From Neomegalonema sp. (lineage in GTDB: Bacteria; Pseudomonadota; Alphaproteobacteria; Rhodobacterales; Rhodobacteraceae), in contig JALEGB010000049.1 of the NCBI GenBank assembly GCA_022760355.1, positions 1-40,414 on the forward strand: a stretch of DNA of 40,414 nucleotides, in the 5' to 3' direction. The notes below the pieces were generated by a model. The model made no database searches and was not told where the DNA came from. It saw only the letters and a list, made by a program, of their open reading frames with translations. Shown one piece after another: positions 26,289-34,917 of the stretch. A program made the position numbers and the translations under genes. Position 1 is the first letter of the stretch. Every line of letters starts with the position of its first letter.

Positions 26289-27158
26289 CTATGCGGATGG
26301 CGGATCGATCTTGTAAAATGCGCAGATATGTCGCCACGCCTCATCGGCCGTTTCAACAAACTGAAACAGATCCAAGTCCTTCGGGCTGATCGTGCCCGCA
26401 TCGCGCAGGGCTTCAAAATTAATCACTGATTTCCAGAATTTTTCGCCGAATAGCAGGATGGGAATTCGCTGCATCCGCTGCATCTGGATCAGGGTCAAAA
26501 CTTCGAACAGCTCGTCCAGCGTTCCGAAGCCGCCTGGAAACACCGCCGCCGCCCGCGCGCGCATCAGGAAGTGCATTTTCCGTATCGAGAAATAGTGGAA
26601 GTTAAAGCAAAATTCCGGGCTGATATACTCGTTGGGCTGCTCCTCATTTGGCAGCACCATGTTCAGGCCGACCGACGCGCCGCCCGCTTCCATCGCGCCC
26701 TTATTTCCCGCCTCCATGATGCCGGGGCCGCCGCCGGTCGCGATAACGAACTCGCGGCCATAGGTTTCGCGTGAATAGATGGAGACCAGCCGCGCGAACT
26801 CCTCAGCCTCGCGGTAATAGTCAGACAGAGCTTCCAGGCTTTTCCGCGCCGTCGCGGTCGCGCCCTTGGCTTTGGCGCCGGGGGCGGGAATGCGCGCGCC
26901 GCCAAACAGGATCACAGTCGACTCCAGGCCGCGCGCGTGCATGATCCGCTCCGGCTTTTCCAGCTCCAGCTGCAAACGGACGCCGCGCATCGGATCAGAC
27001 TTCAGGAACTCAGCGTCCTCAAAGGCGAGACGATAGGCCGGCGCCATCGTTTGCGGCGTATCCGGAAGCGTGCCGGCCGTGCGCGCGTCTTCTTCCGCGG
27101 AGGTAAACTGCGAGATGCGCGCTTTTGCGCCTGGCTTGGAGGAAGATTTCGCCGCCAT
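26289..27158 (-). CDS. LOG-family phosphoribohydrolase-like protein (TIGR00730)
   Basis: The 289-residue Rossmann-fold protein carries the two LOG signatures GGGPGIMEA (nucleotide phosphate binding) and PGGFGTLDELFEVLT, the latter with the catalytic-type residues. LOG enzymes release cytokinin bases from their ribotides or, in bacteria, act on AMP-like nucleotides. The long N-terminal extension fits the larger bacterial group. I chose ATG 27158 (TAGGAGC site) over ATG 27200. It is divergent from dapD across a REP-like inverted repeat. Confidence 0.88.
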   Translation of the reverse strand: MAAKSSSKPGAKARISQFTSAEEDARTAGTLPDTPQTMAPAYRLAFEDAEFLKSDPMRGVRLQLELEKPERIMHARGLESTVILFGGARIPAPGAKAKGATATARKSLEALSDYYREAEEFARLVSIYSRETYGREFVIATGGGPGIMEAGNKGAMEAGGASVGLNMVLPNEEQPNEYISPEFCFNFHYFSIRKMHFLMRARAAAVFPGGFGTLDELFEVLTLIQMQRMQRIPILLFGEKFWKSVINFEALRDAGTISPKDLDLFQFVETADEAWRHICAFYKIDPPSA

Positions 27159-27200
27159 GTGGCTCCTACTAAATTCTGCGCTTTTCACGGTCGCGTTCAC

Positions 27201-27253
27201 ATGCTTTTCCGAACAGCGAGCTCCGGCGCTTCATGCGTCGGCCTGAAAAGCAT
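27201..27253. repeat. 53-bp REP-like inverted repeat between LOG gene and dapD
   Basis: Perfect 9-bp arms, ATGCTTTTC at 27201-27209 and GAAAAGCAT at 27245-27253, bound a 35-nt GC-rich interior that contains a shorter AGCG/CGCT stem. GCTTTTC/GAAAAGC arms recall interspersed palindromic elements of alphaproteobacterial genomes. It occupies nearly half of the divergent promoter region. Confidence 0.6.
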
Positions 27254-27281
27254 CATCGCGGATTAGAGTTAAGGAGCGATC

Positions 27282-28151
27282 ATGTCCACCAACGCGCAGT
27301 CGTCCGCCGAAATTGCGGCGCTTAAGCCGATTCTCGAAGCAGCCTGGGAGGATCGCGCCGCGATTGACGCCTCAACCACCGGCGAACGGCGCGACGCTGT
27401 CGAAACAGCGCTTTTGGCGCTGGATAGCGGCGCCGCGCGCGTGGCCGAGCCTGTCGGCGAGACCGCGGAGGGGCTGACCGAGTGGCGCGTCAATGAATGG
27501 CTGAAAAAAGCGGTGCTGCTTTCGTTCCGGCTTAATCCAATGACGGTCATCAAGGGCGGGCCTGGCGACGCCGTTTGGTGGGATAAGGTGCCGTCGAAAT
27601 TTGACGGGTGGGGCGCGGCCCAGTTCGAGGATGGCGGTTTCCGCGTCCTGCCCGGCGCGATTGTACGCCGCGGCGCGCATATCGCGAAGAATGTCGTCCT
27701 GATGCCGTCCTTCGTCAATCTCGGCGGCTATGTGGATGAAGGCACGATGGTCGACACCTGGGCCACGGTCGGCAGCTGCGCTCAGATTGGCAAAAACGTG
27801 CACCTGTCTGGCGGCGTCGGCATCGGCGGCGTGTTGGAGCCGCTGCAGGCTGCGCCGGTCATCATCGAGGATGATTGTTTCATTGGCGCACGGTCTGAGG
27901 TTGTTGAAGGCGCTGTTGTTCGCAAGGGCGCCGTTCTGGCGATGGGCGTCTTTATTGGCGCGACGACGAAGATCGTCGATCGGGCGAGCGGCAAGGTCTA
28001 TCGCGGCGAGGTGCCTCCCTACTCCGTCGTCGTGCCAGGCGCGATGCCGGATCCAAATGGCGGCCCGAGCTTGGGCTGCGCCGTCATCGTGAAGACTGTC
28101 GATGCGCAAACGCGCGCGAAAACAGCGATCAACGAACTGTTGCGGGACTAA
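27282..28151 (+). CDS. dapD: 2,3,4,5-tetrahydropyridine-2,6-dicarboxylate N-succinyltransferase
   Basis: DapD succinylates tetrahydrodipicolinate with succinyl-CoA in the lysine/meso-diaminopimelate pathway. The 289-residue protein has the N-terminal helical domain and a hexapeptide left-handed beta-helix (for example [58 protein letters not shown]). It is slightly longer than E. coli DapD (274). A strong AAGGAGC site precedes the ATG at 27282. dapE begins 4 bp after its stop, so the two consecutive-pathway enzymes are one operon. Confidence 0.97.
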   Translation: MSTNAQSSAEIAALKPILEAAWEDRAAIDASTTGERRDAVETALLALDSGAARVAEPVGETAEGLTEWRVNEWLKKAVLLSFRLNPMTVIKGGPGDAVWWDKVPSKFDGWGAAQFEDGGFRVLPGAIVRRGAHIAKNVVLMPSFVNLGGYVDEGTMVDTWATVGSCAQIGKNVHLSGGVGIGGVLEPLQAAPVIIEDDCFIGARSEVVEGAVVRKGAVLAMGVFIGATTKIVDRASGKVYRGEVPPYSVVVPGAMPDPNGGPSLGCAVIVKTVDAQTRAKTAINELLRD

Positions 28152-28155
28152 GCGA

Positions 28156-29325
28156 ATGAGCATGCCGGCTGCGATTGACCCTGTCGACCTGACTGCGGCG
28201 CTGGTGCGATGCCCGAGCGTGACGCCGGAGGAAGGGGGGGCGCTGACGCTCCTGGCCGATACTCTGGCGCCGTTCGGCTTCGCGATTGAGCGGGTTGATC
28301 GCGGCGGCGTGCCCAATCTGTATGCGAAGATCGGGTCCGGGGATCCGGTCTTCGCCTTTAGCGGCCATACCGATGTGGTGCCTACCGGCGATGAAGCGGC
28401 ATGGACGCATCCGCCCTTTTCCGGTGCGACGGCGGATGGGCGAATTTGGGGGCGCGGCTCCGTTGACATGAAATCCGGCGTTGCGGCGTTTGTCGCGGCG
28501 GCTTGCGGTTATCTGGCGGAGGGGGGCGGTCCCGCGGCCGGGAAGGGCGCGATCGCGCTGCTCATCACCGGGGACGAGGAAGGGCCGAACCTGCACGGCA
28601 CGCTCGCCATCTTAGACTGGATGGCGGCGCGGGGGGAGCGGATGGATGTTTGCCTGGTTGGCGAGCCCACCTCCCGCGAAGGGTTTGGCGATATGATGAA
28701 AATCGGCCGGCGCGGCAGCCTGACGGCGCACATCACGGCGCGGGGCAAGGAAGGGCATGTCGCATATCCGCACCGAGCCGCCAACCCGCTGCCGCCGCTG
28801 CTGCGCATGTTGGACCGGCTCGCGGGCGCCGAACTTGACCAGGGAACCGCGCATTTCCAGCCATCGAGCTTGCAGGTGACGACCGTCGATGTCGGCAATC
28901 CGGCGACGAACGTTATTCCAGCGGAGGCGCGGGCGACTCTCAATATCCGTTTCAATGACGCGCAGAACTCGGACGCGCTGATTGATTGGATTGAAAAGGA
29001 GGCCGCCGACGCCGCCGAGGCGGCCCCCGGCGTCGCGATTGATGTGGCGGTGCGTGTGTCAGGCGAGGCCTTTCTGACCGCCCCCGGCCCGCTGACGGAG
29101 ATTGTCGCGGCTGCGGTTGAGGATGTCGCCGGCGCGGCGCCGAAGCTCGATACAGGCGGCGGCACCTCGGATGCGCGCTTCATTCAGGCGGTTTGCCCCG
29201 TTGTCGAATTTGGTCTCGTTGGCGATCGGATGCATCAGGTGGATGAGCGCGCTTCGATCGATGAGATCAACCGCCTGACGCAAGTGTATCGCAGAGTGTT
29301 GGAGCGCTATTTCGACGCGATTTAA
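28156..29325 (+). CDS. dapE: Succinyl-diaminopimelate desuccinylase
   Basis: DapE removes succinate from N-succinyl-LL-diaminopimelate. It is a di-zinc M20 peptidase-family enzyme of 389 residues. The first metal motif is FSGHTDVVPTGD, then the bridging region GRGSVDMKSG, the catalytic DEEGP, and GGGTSDARF near the C-terminus. The ATG at 28156 lies 4 bp after the dapD stop; an in-frame ATG two codons later is possible. Upstream in-frame codons overlap dapD and were rejected. The product feeds lysine and peptidoglycan synthesis. Confidence 0.96.
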   Translation: MSMPAAIDPVDLTAALVRCPSVTPEEGGALTLLADTLAPFGFAIERVDRGGVPNLYAKIGSGDPVFAFSGHTDVVPTGDEAAWTHPPFSGATADGRIWGRGSVDMKSGVAAFVAAACGYLAEGGGPAAGKGAIALLITGDEEGPNLHGTLAILDWMAARGERMDVCLVGEPTSREGFGDMMKIGRRGSLTAHITARGKEGHVAYPHRAANPLPPLLRMLDRLAGAELDQGTAHFQPSSLQVTTVDVGNPATNVIPAEARATLNIRFNDAQNSDALIDWIEKEAADAAEAAPGVAIDVAVRVSGEAFLTAPGPLTEIVAAAVEDVAGAAPKLDTGGGTSDARFIQAVCPVVEFGLVGDRMHQVDERASIDEINRLTQVYRRVLERYFDAI

Positions 29326-29337
29326 CGCTGTTCGCGC

Positions 29338-30024
29338 TTATCCCATGGCGACGCCGGCGCGGCGATGGCGGCGGCGGTCATGATCCAGCCGATAGGTCCA
29401 GATCGCGAGCGATAGCCAGAAAAGATTATAGATGACGCCGGCGGCGATCACCATTTCGCCTGAGATGGGCCCGACCGCAGCGCGGCTGAAGATATCGCTG
29501 AGCTGCGTAATCGGCGCGGGGTGAACGGTGACTTTGCCGAAATAGGCGCACGTTTGGATCAGCAGCAACCAGATATAAGTGTTTCGCAACCGCCGACCAA
29601 TCGCGATGAGGAAACTTACATGGTATTTGGGCTGGTTATAGTCATGCGCCAGCGTTTTTTGCCAGTTCTCTTCTAGATGCAAGTCGCCATCATACAACAT
29701 TGGCGCATAGAAATGGTTCTCCAACCATCGGGCTCGGGCGCGCCAAACATTGAAATACCGATAGCGCCGCGCCTCCAGCAGCATAAAGAAAGCAATCAAA
29801 ACACCCACTAATATCAAGGGCAGCGGTGAGGCGTCTTTTGACGAATATGTGATTGACAGCGCCACGCCCAGGGTGACAACCGACCAGTTTGTGGTGGTGT
29901 CCAGGCGCGTGCGCCATATCGTGCTGCGATATACTTCGCCGCGATATAGATGCGCAAGCGCACCGACCTCCGCCGGTGAAAGCTCGCGGGGTTGCGCCGG
30001 TAACCGCTGGACCGCCGGCTCCAT
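29338..30024 (-). CDS. DUF2270-family membrane protein
   Basis: The 228-residue protein has about four membrane segments and the hallmark N-terminal ALAHLYRGEVYRSTIWRTRL, then DTTTNWSVVTLGVALS and EARRYRYFNVWRARARWLE, matching DUF2270. The function is unknown. The family sits in the inner membrane with a conserved cytosolic Arg/Tyr-rich part. A strong GGGAGG site precedes the ATG at 30024. It is convergent with dapE (12 bp gap) and downstream of the zinc-GTPase genes on the same strand, 171 bp away. Confidence 0.88.
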   Translation of the reverse strand: MEPAVQRLPAQPRELSPAEVGALAHLYRGEVYRSTIWRTRLDTTTNWSVVTLGVALSITYSSKDASPLPLILVGVLIAFFMLLEARRYRYFNVWRARARWLENHFYAPMLYDGDLHLEENWQKTLAHDYNQPKYHVSFLIAIGRRLRNTYIWLLLIQTCAYFGKVTVHPAPITQLSDIFSRAAVGPISGEMVIAAGVIYNLFWLSLAIWTYRLDHDRRRHRRAGVAMG

Positions 30025-30195
30025 AGGGACCTCCCAATCTTATCATTTTCTTTCATCCTTCGCCGGATGTGCAAAAACAACAAGCCTGATGGTGACGGGA
30101 GTGATGCGGAGGCGACCAGGGCGCCGCCTCCGCCCGCGTGCTGCGATGCGGCGAGATCAGCCGGGGGCGGACGGGAGCTGCCCGCGCTCCGTCTG

Positions 30196-30738
30196 CTACC
30201 GGATGGGGCGAGCGATCAATTTCGGCCTGTGTCTCGGCGCGTCGGGCCGCAACAGGTTGGCGCTCGCTTCGCCAAAATCGGCGACAAGAACGCGCCAATC
30301 GGTCCAAGCGGCGCGGCGCCTGAGGAAAGAGGCGATCTCCTCCTGACTATAGACGCTATCATTCACAAGCCTCAACGCCGCGACGGGGCACAGTACGGAT
30401 CGGCTTTCGCGGATTGCGTCCGCAACGCACTCCGGCAGCTGGTCAAAGGCGCTCCAGCGCACCTTTCGCGGGCGGCGCGAGCCGCGAATGCCAGGCGCGA
30501 GCCGGTTGTTCCGGGTTTGGCTGCGGCTTGCCTCGGCCGCTCCGGCGCTCGCTGCTGGCGGGTAGGTGGGCTCCGCCGTTTCACGAGCGTGGGAGCGGCC
30601 CGCCAGCTTCGCGCTCTTGCGGCCTTTATTATGCTTCGTCGCGGCGCCCATGCGCTTTGTTGCGCCCGGACGTTGGCGGCGAAGACGGCCGCCGATGGCG
30701 ATGGCCGCTTCGTTTTTTATTCTGCGCCGAGGTCTCAT
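30196..30738 (-). CDS. Small basic protein coupled to the COG0523 GTPase, possibly DUF6525-like
   Basis: The 180-residue frame starts at an ATG that overlaps the GTPase stop as ATGA, a good sign of translational coupling. The first ~90 residues are Arg/Lys/Ala-rich with low complexity. The second half ([20 protein letters not shown], then [20 protein letters not shown]) looks like a short folded domain and recalls the AFD-LP core of DUF6525, from memory. A shorter form beginning at ATG 30651 cannot be excluded. There is no obvious metal-binding motif. Function unknown. Confidence 0.5.
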   Translation of the reverse strand: MRPRRRIKNEAAIAIGGRLRRQRPGATKRMGAATKHNKGRKSAKLAGRSHARETAEPTYPPAASAGAAEASRSQTRNNRLAPGIRGSRRPRKVRWSAFDQLPECVADAIRESRSVLCPVAALRLVNDSVYSQEEIASFLRRRAAWTDWRVLVADFGEASANLLRPDAPRHRPKLIARPIR

Positions 30739-31970
30739 TCCGCCGCCGGAGCCCGCCGCCAGATCGGGAATGGGTCGGCAAGGCTCGGCAAATCATTCGG
30801 CCCCGTCGCGAGTTCGGGGGAGACCAGCGCGGCGTCGAGTTGCGCGCTCAGCGTCGGCCAATCGATGCCGGAGCCAATGAACACCAGCTCTTGCCGCCTG
30901 TCGCCCCACAGCTCGTCCCAATGCTGCTTGATATAGCTCTGCGCGCTTTCGTGATCGGGCCAACGGTTTTTGGGAACGGACGCCCACCATGTCCCCAGCG
31001 GTTTGACGCTCGACAGCGCGCCGGCGAGTGAGAATTCTGCGACCCATTCTGGCCGCGTTGCAATCCAGAAATGCCCTTTGGCGCGAATGACGCCAGACAT
31101 CTCCCCCTCGAAGATCGCTTTGATTTTCTCCGGTTCGAACGGCCGGCGCGCGCGGTAGACATGGCTGGTGACGCCATATTCCTCTGTCTCCGGCACATGA
31201 TCTGCGAAGCCGTAAAGCTCCTTGGCCCACATCGGATGCTCATGCGCTTTTTCGAAGTCGAACAATCCGGTGCTGAGGATCTTATCCGCGTCGACCTGCG
31301 AGAAATCCGTCTCGATAATCTGCGCGTCGGCGTTCAGGCTGCGGATGATCTTGCGCGCGGCGTCCACCTGTTGCGCGCCCGCTGCGGAGACCTTGTTGAG
31401 GATCACGATATCGGCGAATTCGATTTGATCCGTAAGCAAATGGACCAGCGTGCGGTCATCTTCTTCGCCCAAAACCTCGCCGCGGTCGCTTAGGAAGTCA
31501 TGGCTGGAGTAGTCGCGCAGCAGATTGGCGGCGTCCACGACGGTCACCATCGTGTCGAGACGGGCGACGTCCGCCAGACTCTCGCCTTCCGCGTCTCTGA
31601 ATTCGAACGTTGCGGCGACGGGCAGAGGTTCTGAGATGCCGGTCGATTCAATCAGCAGGTAGTCAAAACGCCCTTCATCCGCCAGGCGGCGCACTTCGGC
31701 GAGCAAATCGTCACGCAGCGTGCAGCAAATGCAGCCATTTGACATCTCGACCAACGTTTCATCCGTGCGGGAAAGCTCAGTGTCTGCTCGAACGAGGTCG
31801 GCGTCGATATTCACCTCGGACATGTCGTTGACGATCACGGCGACGCGACGTCCATCGCGATTATTGAGTACGCGGTTCAGCAACGTCGTTTTGCCGGCGC
31901 CGAGAAAGCCGGACAGCACCGTCACCGGCAGGCGGGCGTCTTGCGCCGCTGCGCTCCGTTCGTTTGTCAT
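30735..31970 (-). CDS. COG0523 (CobW/ZigA-type) GTP-binding metallochaperone
   Basis: The 411-residue G3E GTPase has Walker [10 protein letters not shown] (21-29), the zinc-binding GCICCTLR (Cys80, Cys82, Cys83), an NKVS specificity motif and the C-terminal CobW domain with [19 protein letters not shown] and [13 protein letters not shown]. The C-terminal WVAEFS...GTWWA type matches the group predicted to deliver zinc under starvation, as ZigA and ZNG1 do. It is not the cobalamin CobW despite the cob genes in the window. A Zur-box-like palindrome 68 bp upstream supports zinc control. The downstream gene overlaps by ATGA. Confidence 0.9.
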   Translation of the reverse strand: MTNERSAAAQDARLPVTVLSGFLGAGKTTLLNRVLNNRDGRRVAVIVNDMSEVNIDADLVRADTELSRTDETLVEMSNGCICCTLRDDLLAEVRRLADEGRFDYLLIESTGISEPLPVAATFEFRDAEGESLADVARLDTMVTVVDAANLLRDYSSHDFLSDRGEVLGEEDDRTLVHLLTDQIEFADIVILNKVSAAGAQQVDAARKIIRSLNADAQIIETDFSQVDADKILSTGLFDFEKAHEHPMWAKELYGFADHVPETEEYGVTSHVYRARRPFEPEKIKAIFEGEMSGVIRAKGHFWIATRPEWVAEFSLAGALSSVKPLGTWWASVPKNRWPDHESAQSYIKQHWDELWGDRRQELVFIGSGIDWPTLSAQLDAALVSPELATGPNDLPSLADPFPIWRRAPAAE

Positions 31971-32038
31971 GTCAACACTCTGAGTCGGGGTAAGCTGAAG
32001 ATCGCGAGGACCCGTGTGGCCGCGCGAGACATAAATGA

Positions 32039-32052
32039 TATGTTATAACATA
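32039..32052 (-). promoter_or_regulatory. Zur-box-like palindrome upstream of the zinc GTPase
   Basis: TATGTTATAACATA is a perfect 14-bp palindrome in an AT-rich spot, 68 bp before the GTPase start. Its ATGTTATAACAT core resembles binding sites of the Fur-family zinc repressor Zur, which commonly controls COG0523 genes. The similarity is from memory and was not scored against a matrix. Confidence 0.65.
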
Positions 32053-32141
32053 CCGTTTTTAAAGCGCTGGTTTGAGCATTGGCCAAAACGCGTCAGCCGG
32101 AAGAATGCGCAAAATTATGTTGGCGCGGACAGCAATTCAGA

Positions 32142-32177
32142 CACTACAGTATTTTGATTGACGAGCGTCATGTAGTG
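32142..32177 (+). promoter_or_regulatory. Nested operator-like dyad over the promoter of the orphan gene
   Basis: CACTACA (32142-32148) and TGTAGTG (32171-32177) form a perfect 7-bp outer dyad. Just inside its right arm, TGACG-AG-CGTCA (32159-32170) forms a second perfect dyad that overlaps the -35 box. The arrangement is that of a repressor site, but no regulator is encoded next to it. Confidence 0.5.
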
Positions 32178-32185
32178 ATTAAAAT
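32158..32185 (+). promoter_or_regulatory. Predicted sigma-70-type promoter of the orphan gene
   Basis: TTGACG (32158-32163) is separated by 16 bp from TAAAAT (32180-32185). Transcription would begin near 32192, leaving a short leader with an AAGGGGAGC ribosome site before ATG 32210. Confidence 0.6.
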
Positions 32186-32209
32186 ATAAAGGCATGAAGG
32201 GGAGCAGCT

Positions 32210-33022
32210 ATGTACCTCAGATTAATTTGCACCGCATTTCTAGTATTTACTATGAGCGCTCCGGACTGCGGGATCGCTAAAGAAGATCGGTTGACATATG
32301 ATCTGCCAACTCCTTGGCAACTTAAAATAAAATGCTTTAATAACAGATTGAAACAAAAAATATGCACTCCCGCCGGCGGAGTAATTGTAAATATTGCGCC
32401 GAAAAACTTTAAAGCTACCACAATATTTATTGGTCACGACGGCAAGATGTCGATGCTTTATACTAACCCATCTATCGCCTTTCCCACGCCGCCCTATCGA
32501 ACGCGTGAGGTGAAAGGAGGTGGCTCTCTGAAGTTCTCACATCGAGATAGTATTTTGAAAATGTCAGAGAAAAGCTCTCACTATTTTGATATTAAGCGCC
32601 TCGATGATAGTCCTTCCGGTAAGTTTTTCAAATCTAAGGGCTTCAACTACGAAGTGACTTATATTGTGAAGAGGGTTTTCGGCGATGGTCGGAAGGAGCA
32701 CCATATTTACTCAGCTTATCTGATCGATTTTCAGAAGAAAAACTGCCGCGGGAGTGTTAGCGAAGTCGAGGCGGTTCGGAAAGGACGGCCGCCTAAGTCG
32801 GGGGCTGTAACTTGCACAGTCAGCCCTTTATCCACGTATTCAGCACGGAAAAGTGCTGAAAAAAAAGAATTGAAGCGTTCTCAAATAATAGATGAGCGCT
32901 GTCGTCGCATCGTACCATCTGGTCCTTTCCTAACATATGGCTCCAGGGAGCGAGCGGCGAAAGAGATGGCAGACTGTAAAATTCGTGAAAGGCTTAATTG
33001 CATGTCCGATAAAAGCTGCTAG
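32210..33022 (+). CDS. Orphan exported protein in an AT-rich island
   Basis: The 270-residue protein has a signal peptide (about residues 1-23, with IAKE after the hydrophobic core). It is then rich in Lys, Ser and aromatic residues, with nine cysteines including the signal peptide. Cysteine pairs near 43/52 and clusters in the C-terminal third suggest disulfides. I recognise no family. A/T-ending codons are far more frequent than in neighbours, which points to recent acquisition. The gene is monocistronic with its own promoter, operator-like dyad and GGGGAGC site. It is divergent from the zinc-type GTPase, but its palindromes lie on a separate segment, so co-regulation is not implied. Confidence 0.75.
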   Translation: MYLRLICTAFLVFTMSAPDCGIAKEDRLTYDLPTPWQLKIKCFNNRLKQKICTPAGGVIVNIAPKNFKATTIFIGHDGKMSMLYTNPSIAFPTPPYRTREVKGGGSLKFSHRDSILKMSEKSSHYFDIKRLDDSPSGKFFKSKGFNYEVTYIVKRVFGDGRKEHHIYSAYLIDFQKKNCRGSVSEVEAVRKGRPPKSGAVTCTVSPLSTYSARKSAEKKELKRSQIIDERCRRIVPSGPFLTYGSRERAAKEMADCKIRERLNCMSDKSC

Positions 33023-33145
33023 CGCCAGCTCCGCTCAAGTTTTACGCTCGCGCGGACGGCTCTTCATGAGCGCAGCGTGCAGAATTTCAGATATGACCAG
33101 CGCGTTCCGTTAACGGCCCCCATGCGCGGCGGTCAGGAGTGACGG

Positions 33146-33790
33146 ATGGCGAAGCCGACGGCGAAGCGCCTTATCATGTTCAACAAGCCGTTCGGGTGCC
33201 TGTGCCAATTTAGCGGCGAACCCGGCGACCACACGCTGGCGCGTTGGATCAATGCGCCGGACGTGTATCCCGCCGGGCGGCTGGATAAGGACTCCGAGGG
33301 GCTGTTGATCCTGACGGATTGTGGCCGCACTCAGCATCAGATCAGCCACCCTCGGTTTGACAAACCAAAGACTTACCTCGCGCAGGTAGAGGGAGAGGTC
33401 AGCGAAGCCGCGCTGGAAGCATTGCGCTGCGGCGTAACGCTGAAGGACGGAACAACGAAGCCGGCGCAGGCGCATTTGATCGCGCCGCCGGAGCTTTGGC
33501 CGCGCGTGCCGCCGGTCCGATATCGGGCCGCGATCCCCACAAGCTGGATCGAGCTGACGATCACGGAAGGCCGCAATCGCCAGGTGCGGCGGATGACGGC
33601 GGCGGTTGGCTTCCCGACTCTGCGATTGGTCCGACAAAGCGTCGCCGAATGGCGGCTGGGAAATCTACAGCCCGGGGAATGGCGCGTTGAACAGCTGCCG
33701 CCAACGCGCCAAGCGAAGACGTCGGTTGGTCGGCCGTTGGCGCGCCCGCAAAGACCACGCGGGGCGAAGGGAGGCGAACGGCGACGTTAA
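33146..33790 (+). CDS. rluE: Pseudouridine synthase of the RluE/RsuA group
   Basis: The 214-residue enzyme has the RsuA-family catalytic core AGRLDKDSEGLLILT, whose Asp is the catalytic residue, and YLAQVEGEVS and EGRNRQVRRMTAAVGFPTLRLVR at the usual spacing. The N-terminal S4 domain is missing, as in RluE, which modifies U2457 of E. coli 23S rRNA; RluF-like or RsuA-like enzymes carry S4. A basic Arg/Lys-rich tail follows (about 185-214). A CAGGAGT site precedes the ATG at 33146. The exact target base is inferred from family size and is less certain than the activity. Confidence 0.88.
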   Translation: MAKPTAKRLIMFNKPFGCLCQFSGEPGDHTLARWINAPDVYPAGRLDKDSEGLLILTDCGRTQHQISHPRFDKPKTYLAQVEGEVSEAALEALRCGVTLKDGTTKPAQAHLIAPPELWPRVPPVRYRAAIPTSWIELTITEGRNRQVRRMTAAVGFPTLRLVRQSVAEWRLGNLQPGEWRVEQLPPTRQAKTSVGRPLARPQRPRGAKGGERRR

Positions 33791-33996
33791 AGCGCGCAAG
33801 CCGCTGGCGGCGGACAAAGCATGGAAGCAGCCCACTGATTGTCCGCTCGCTTTTCCGGCGGCGAAGCGCGCCAATTGTTCGCGTCTGGCGCGACGCGCCG
33901 GCGCCACAATCTCGGCGACAAGCGCCGATCAGATCCGATGCGGCTCGCATTTCGCGCGCGCGAAGGGTAGCCCTGCTAGAACAGGCGAGGCTGGCG

Positions 33997-34917
33997 ATGC
34001 ATATCTACCTTCCGATTGCGCAAGTATCGGTCAATATCTTCTTTCTGTTGGGCTTGGGCGCTGCTGTTGGCGTCATTTCCGGATTGTTCGGCGTCGGCGG
34101 CGGCTTCCTGATGACGCCGTTGCTGATCTTCGCCGGCATTGCGCCCGACGTGGCGGTGTCAACGCAGGCGCCCCAGCTCGTCGCCTCGTCCTTCTCGGGC
34201 TTTCTCGCGCATTTGAAGCGGCAGGCGGTCGATATCCGAATGGGAACGGTGTTGCTGGCGGGCGGGATTGTCGGCTCCGAGATTGGGGTGGCGATTTTCA
34301 GCTGGCTGCGCAGTCTCGGCCAGGTCGAGTTCGCGGTCACCTTGCTGTATGTGGTCTTTTTGGGCGTGGTCGGCGTGCTGATGGCGATCGAAAGCGTCGC
34401 AGCGCTGCGCAGCGCGCAGAACGGCGCGGCGACGACGGCGTGGCGCCCCCGTCGTCGCTGGATGCATCAGCTGCCCCTGAAGATGCGGTTCAAGGCCTCG
34501 CAGCTTTACATCAGCGTCATCCCGCCGATCACAATTGGGATGACCATCGGCATTCTCGGGGCGATCATGGGCGTGGGCGGCGGTTTCATCATGTTGCCGG
34601 CGATGATCTACATTCTTGGCATGCGCTCGAAAGTCGTCGTCGGCACCTCGCTCTATCAGATCATGATCGTCATGGCCTACACCACCTGGCGGCATTCCGT
34701 TGAAAACCAGACGGTCGACGCCGCTCTGGCGGTGGTGCTGCTGCTGGGCGGCGTGATCGGGGCGCAGATCGGCGCCAGCCTGGGCGCGCGGTTGCGCGGT
34801 GAACAGCTTCGGTTCCTGTTGGCGGCGCTGGTGCTCAGCGTAGGGCTGGTGCTGGCGCTTGATCTGATGATTGAGCCGTCTGAGCTGTTCAGCATCGATG
34901 CGCGAGGAGCATTCTGA
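33997..34917 (+). CDS. Sulfite exporter TauE/SafE-family permease
   Basis: The 306-residue inner-membrane protein has about eight segments arranged as two homologous halves. Each begins with a Gly-rich hairpin, GLFGVGGGFLMTPLLIF (about 29-45) and GAIMGVGGGFIMLPAMIY (about 188-205). The family moves small sulfonates, sulfite or related anions. The stop overlaps the next start by one base (TGATG). The partner, a TIGR02186 protein, is consistently found beside this permease subtype in alphaproteobacteria, so the pair likely works together. Its substrate is not established. Confidence 0.9.
   Translation: MHIYLPIAQVSVNIFFLLGLGAAVGVISGLFGVGGGFLMTPLLIFAGIAPDVAVSTQAPQLVASSFSGFLAHLKRQAVDIRMGTVLLAGGIVGSEIGVAIFSWLRSLGQVEFAVTLLYVVFLGVVGVLMAIESVAALRSAQNGAATTAWRPRRRWMHQLPLKMRFKASQLYISVIPPITIGMTIGILGAIMGVGGGFIMLPAMIYILGMRSKVVVGTSLYQIMIVMAYTTWRHSVENQTVDAALAVVLLLGGVIGAQIGASLGARLRGEQLRFLLAALVLSVGLVLALDLMIEPSELFSIDARGAF

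Noticed and set aside
30067-30936. Long plus-strand open frame over the small basic gene and the end of the GTPase gene
   Set aside because: It is antisense to two genes, one of them certain, and is low-complexity Ala/Arg-rich.
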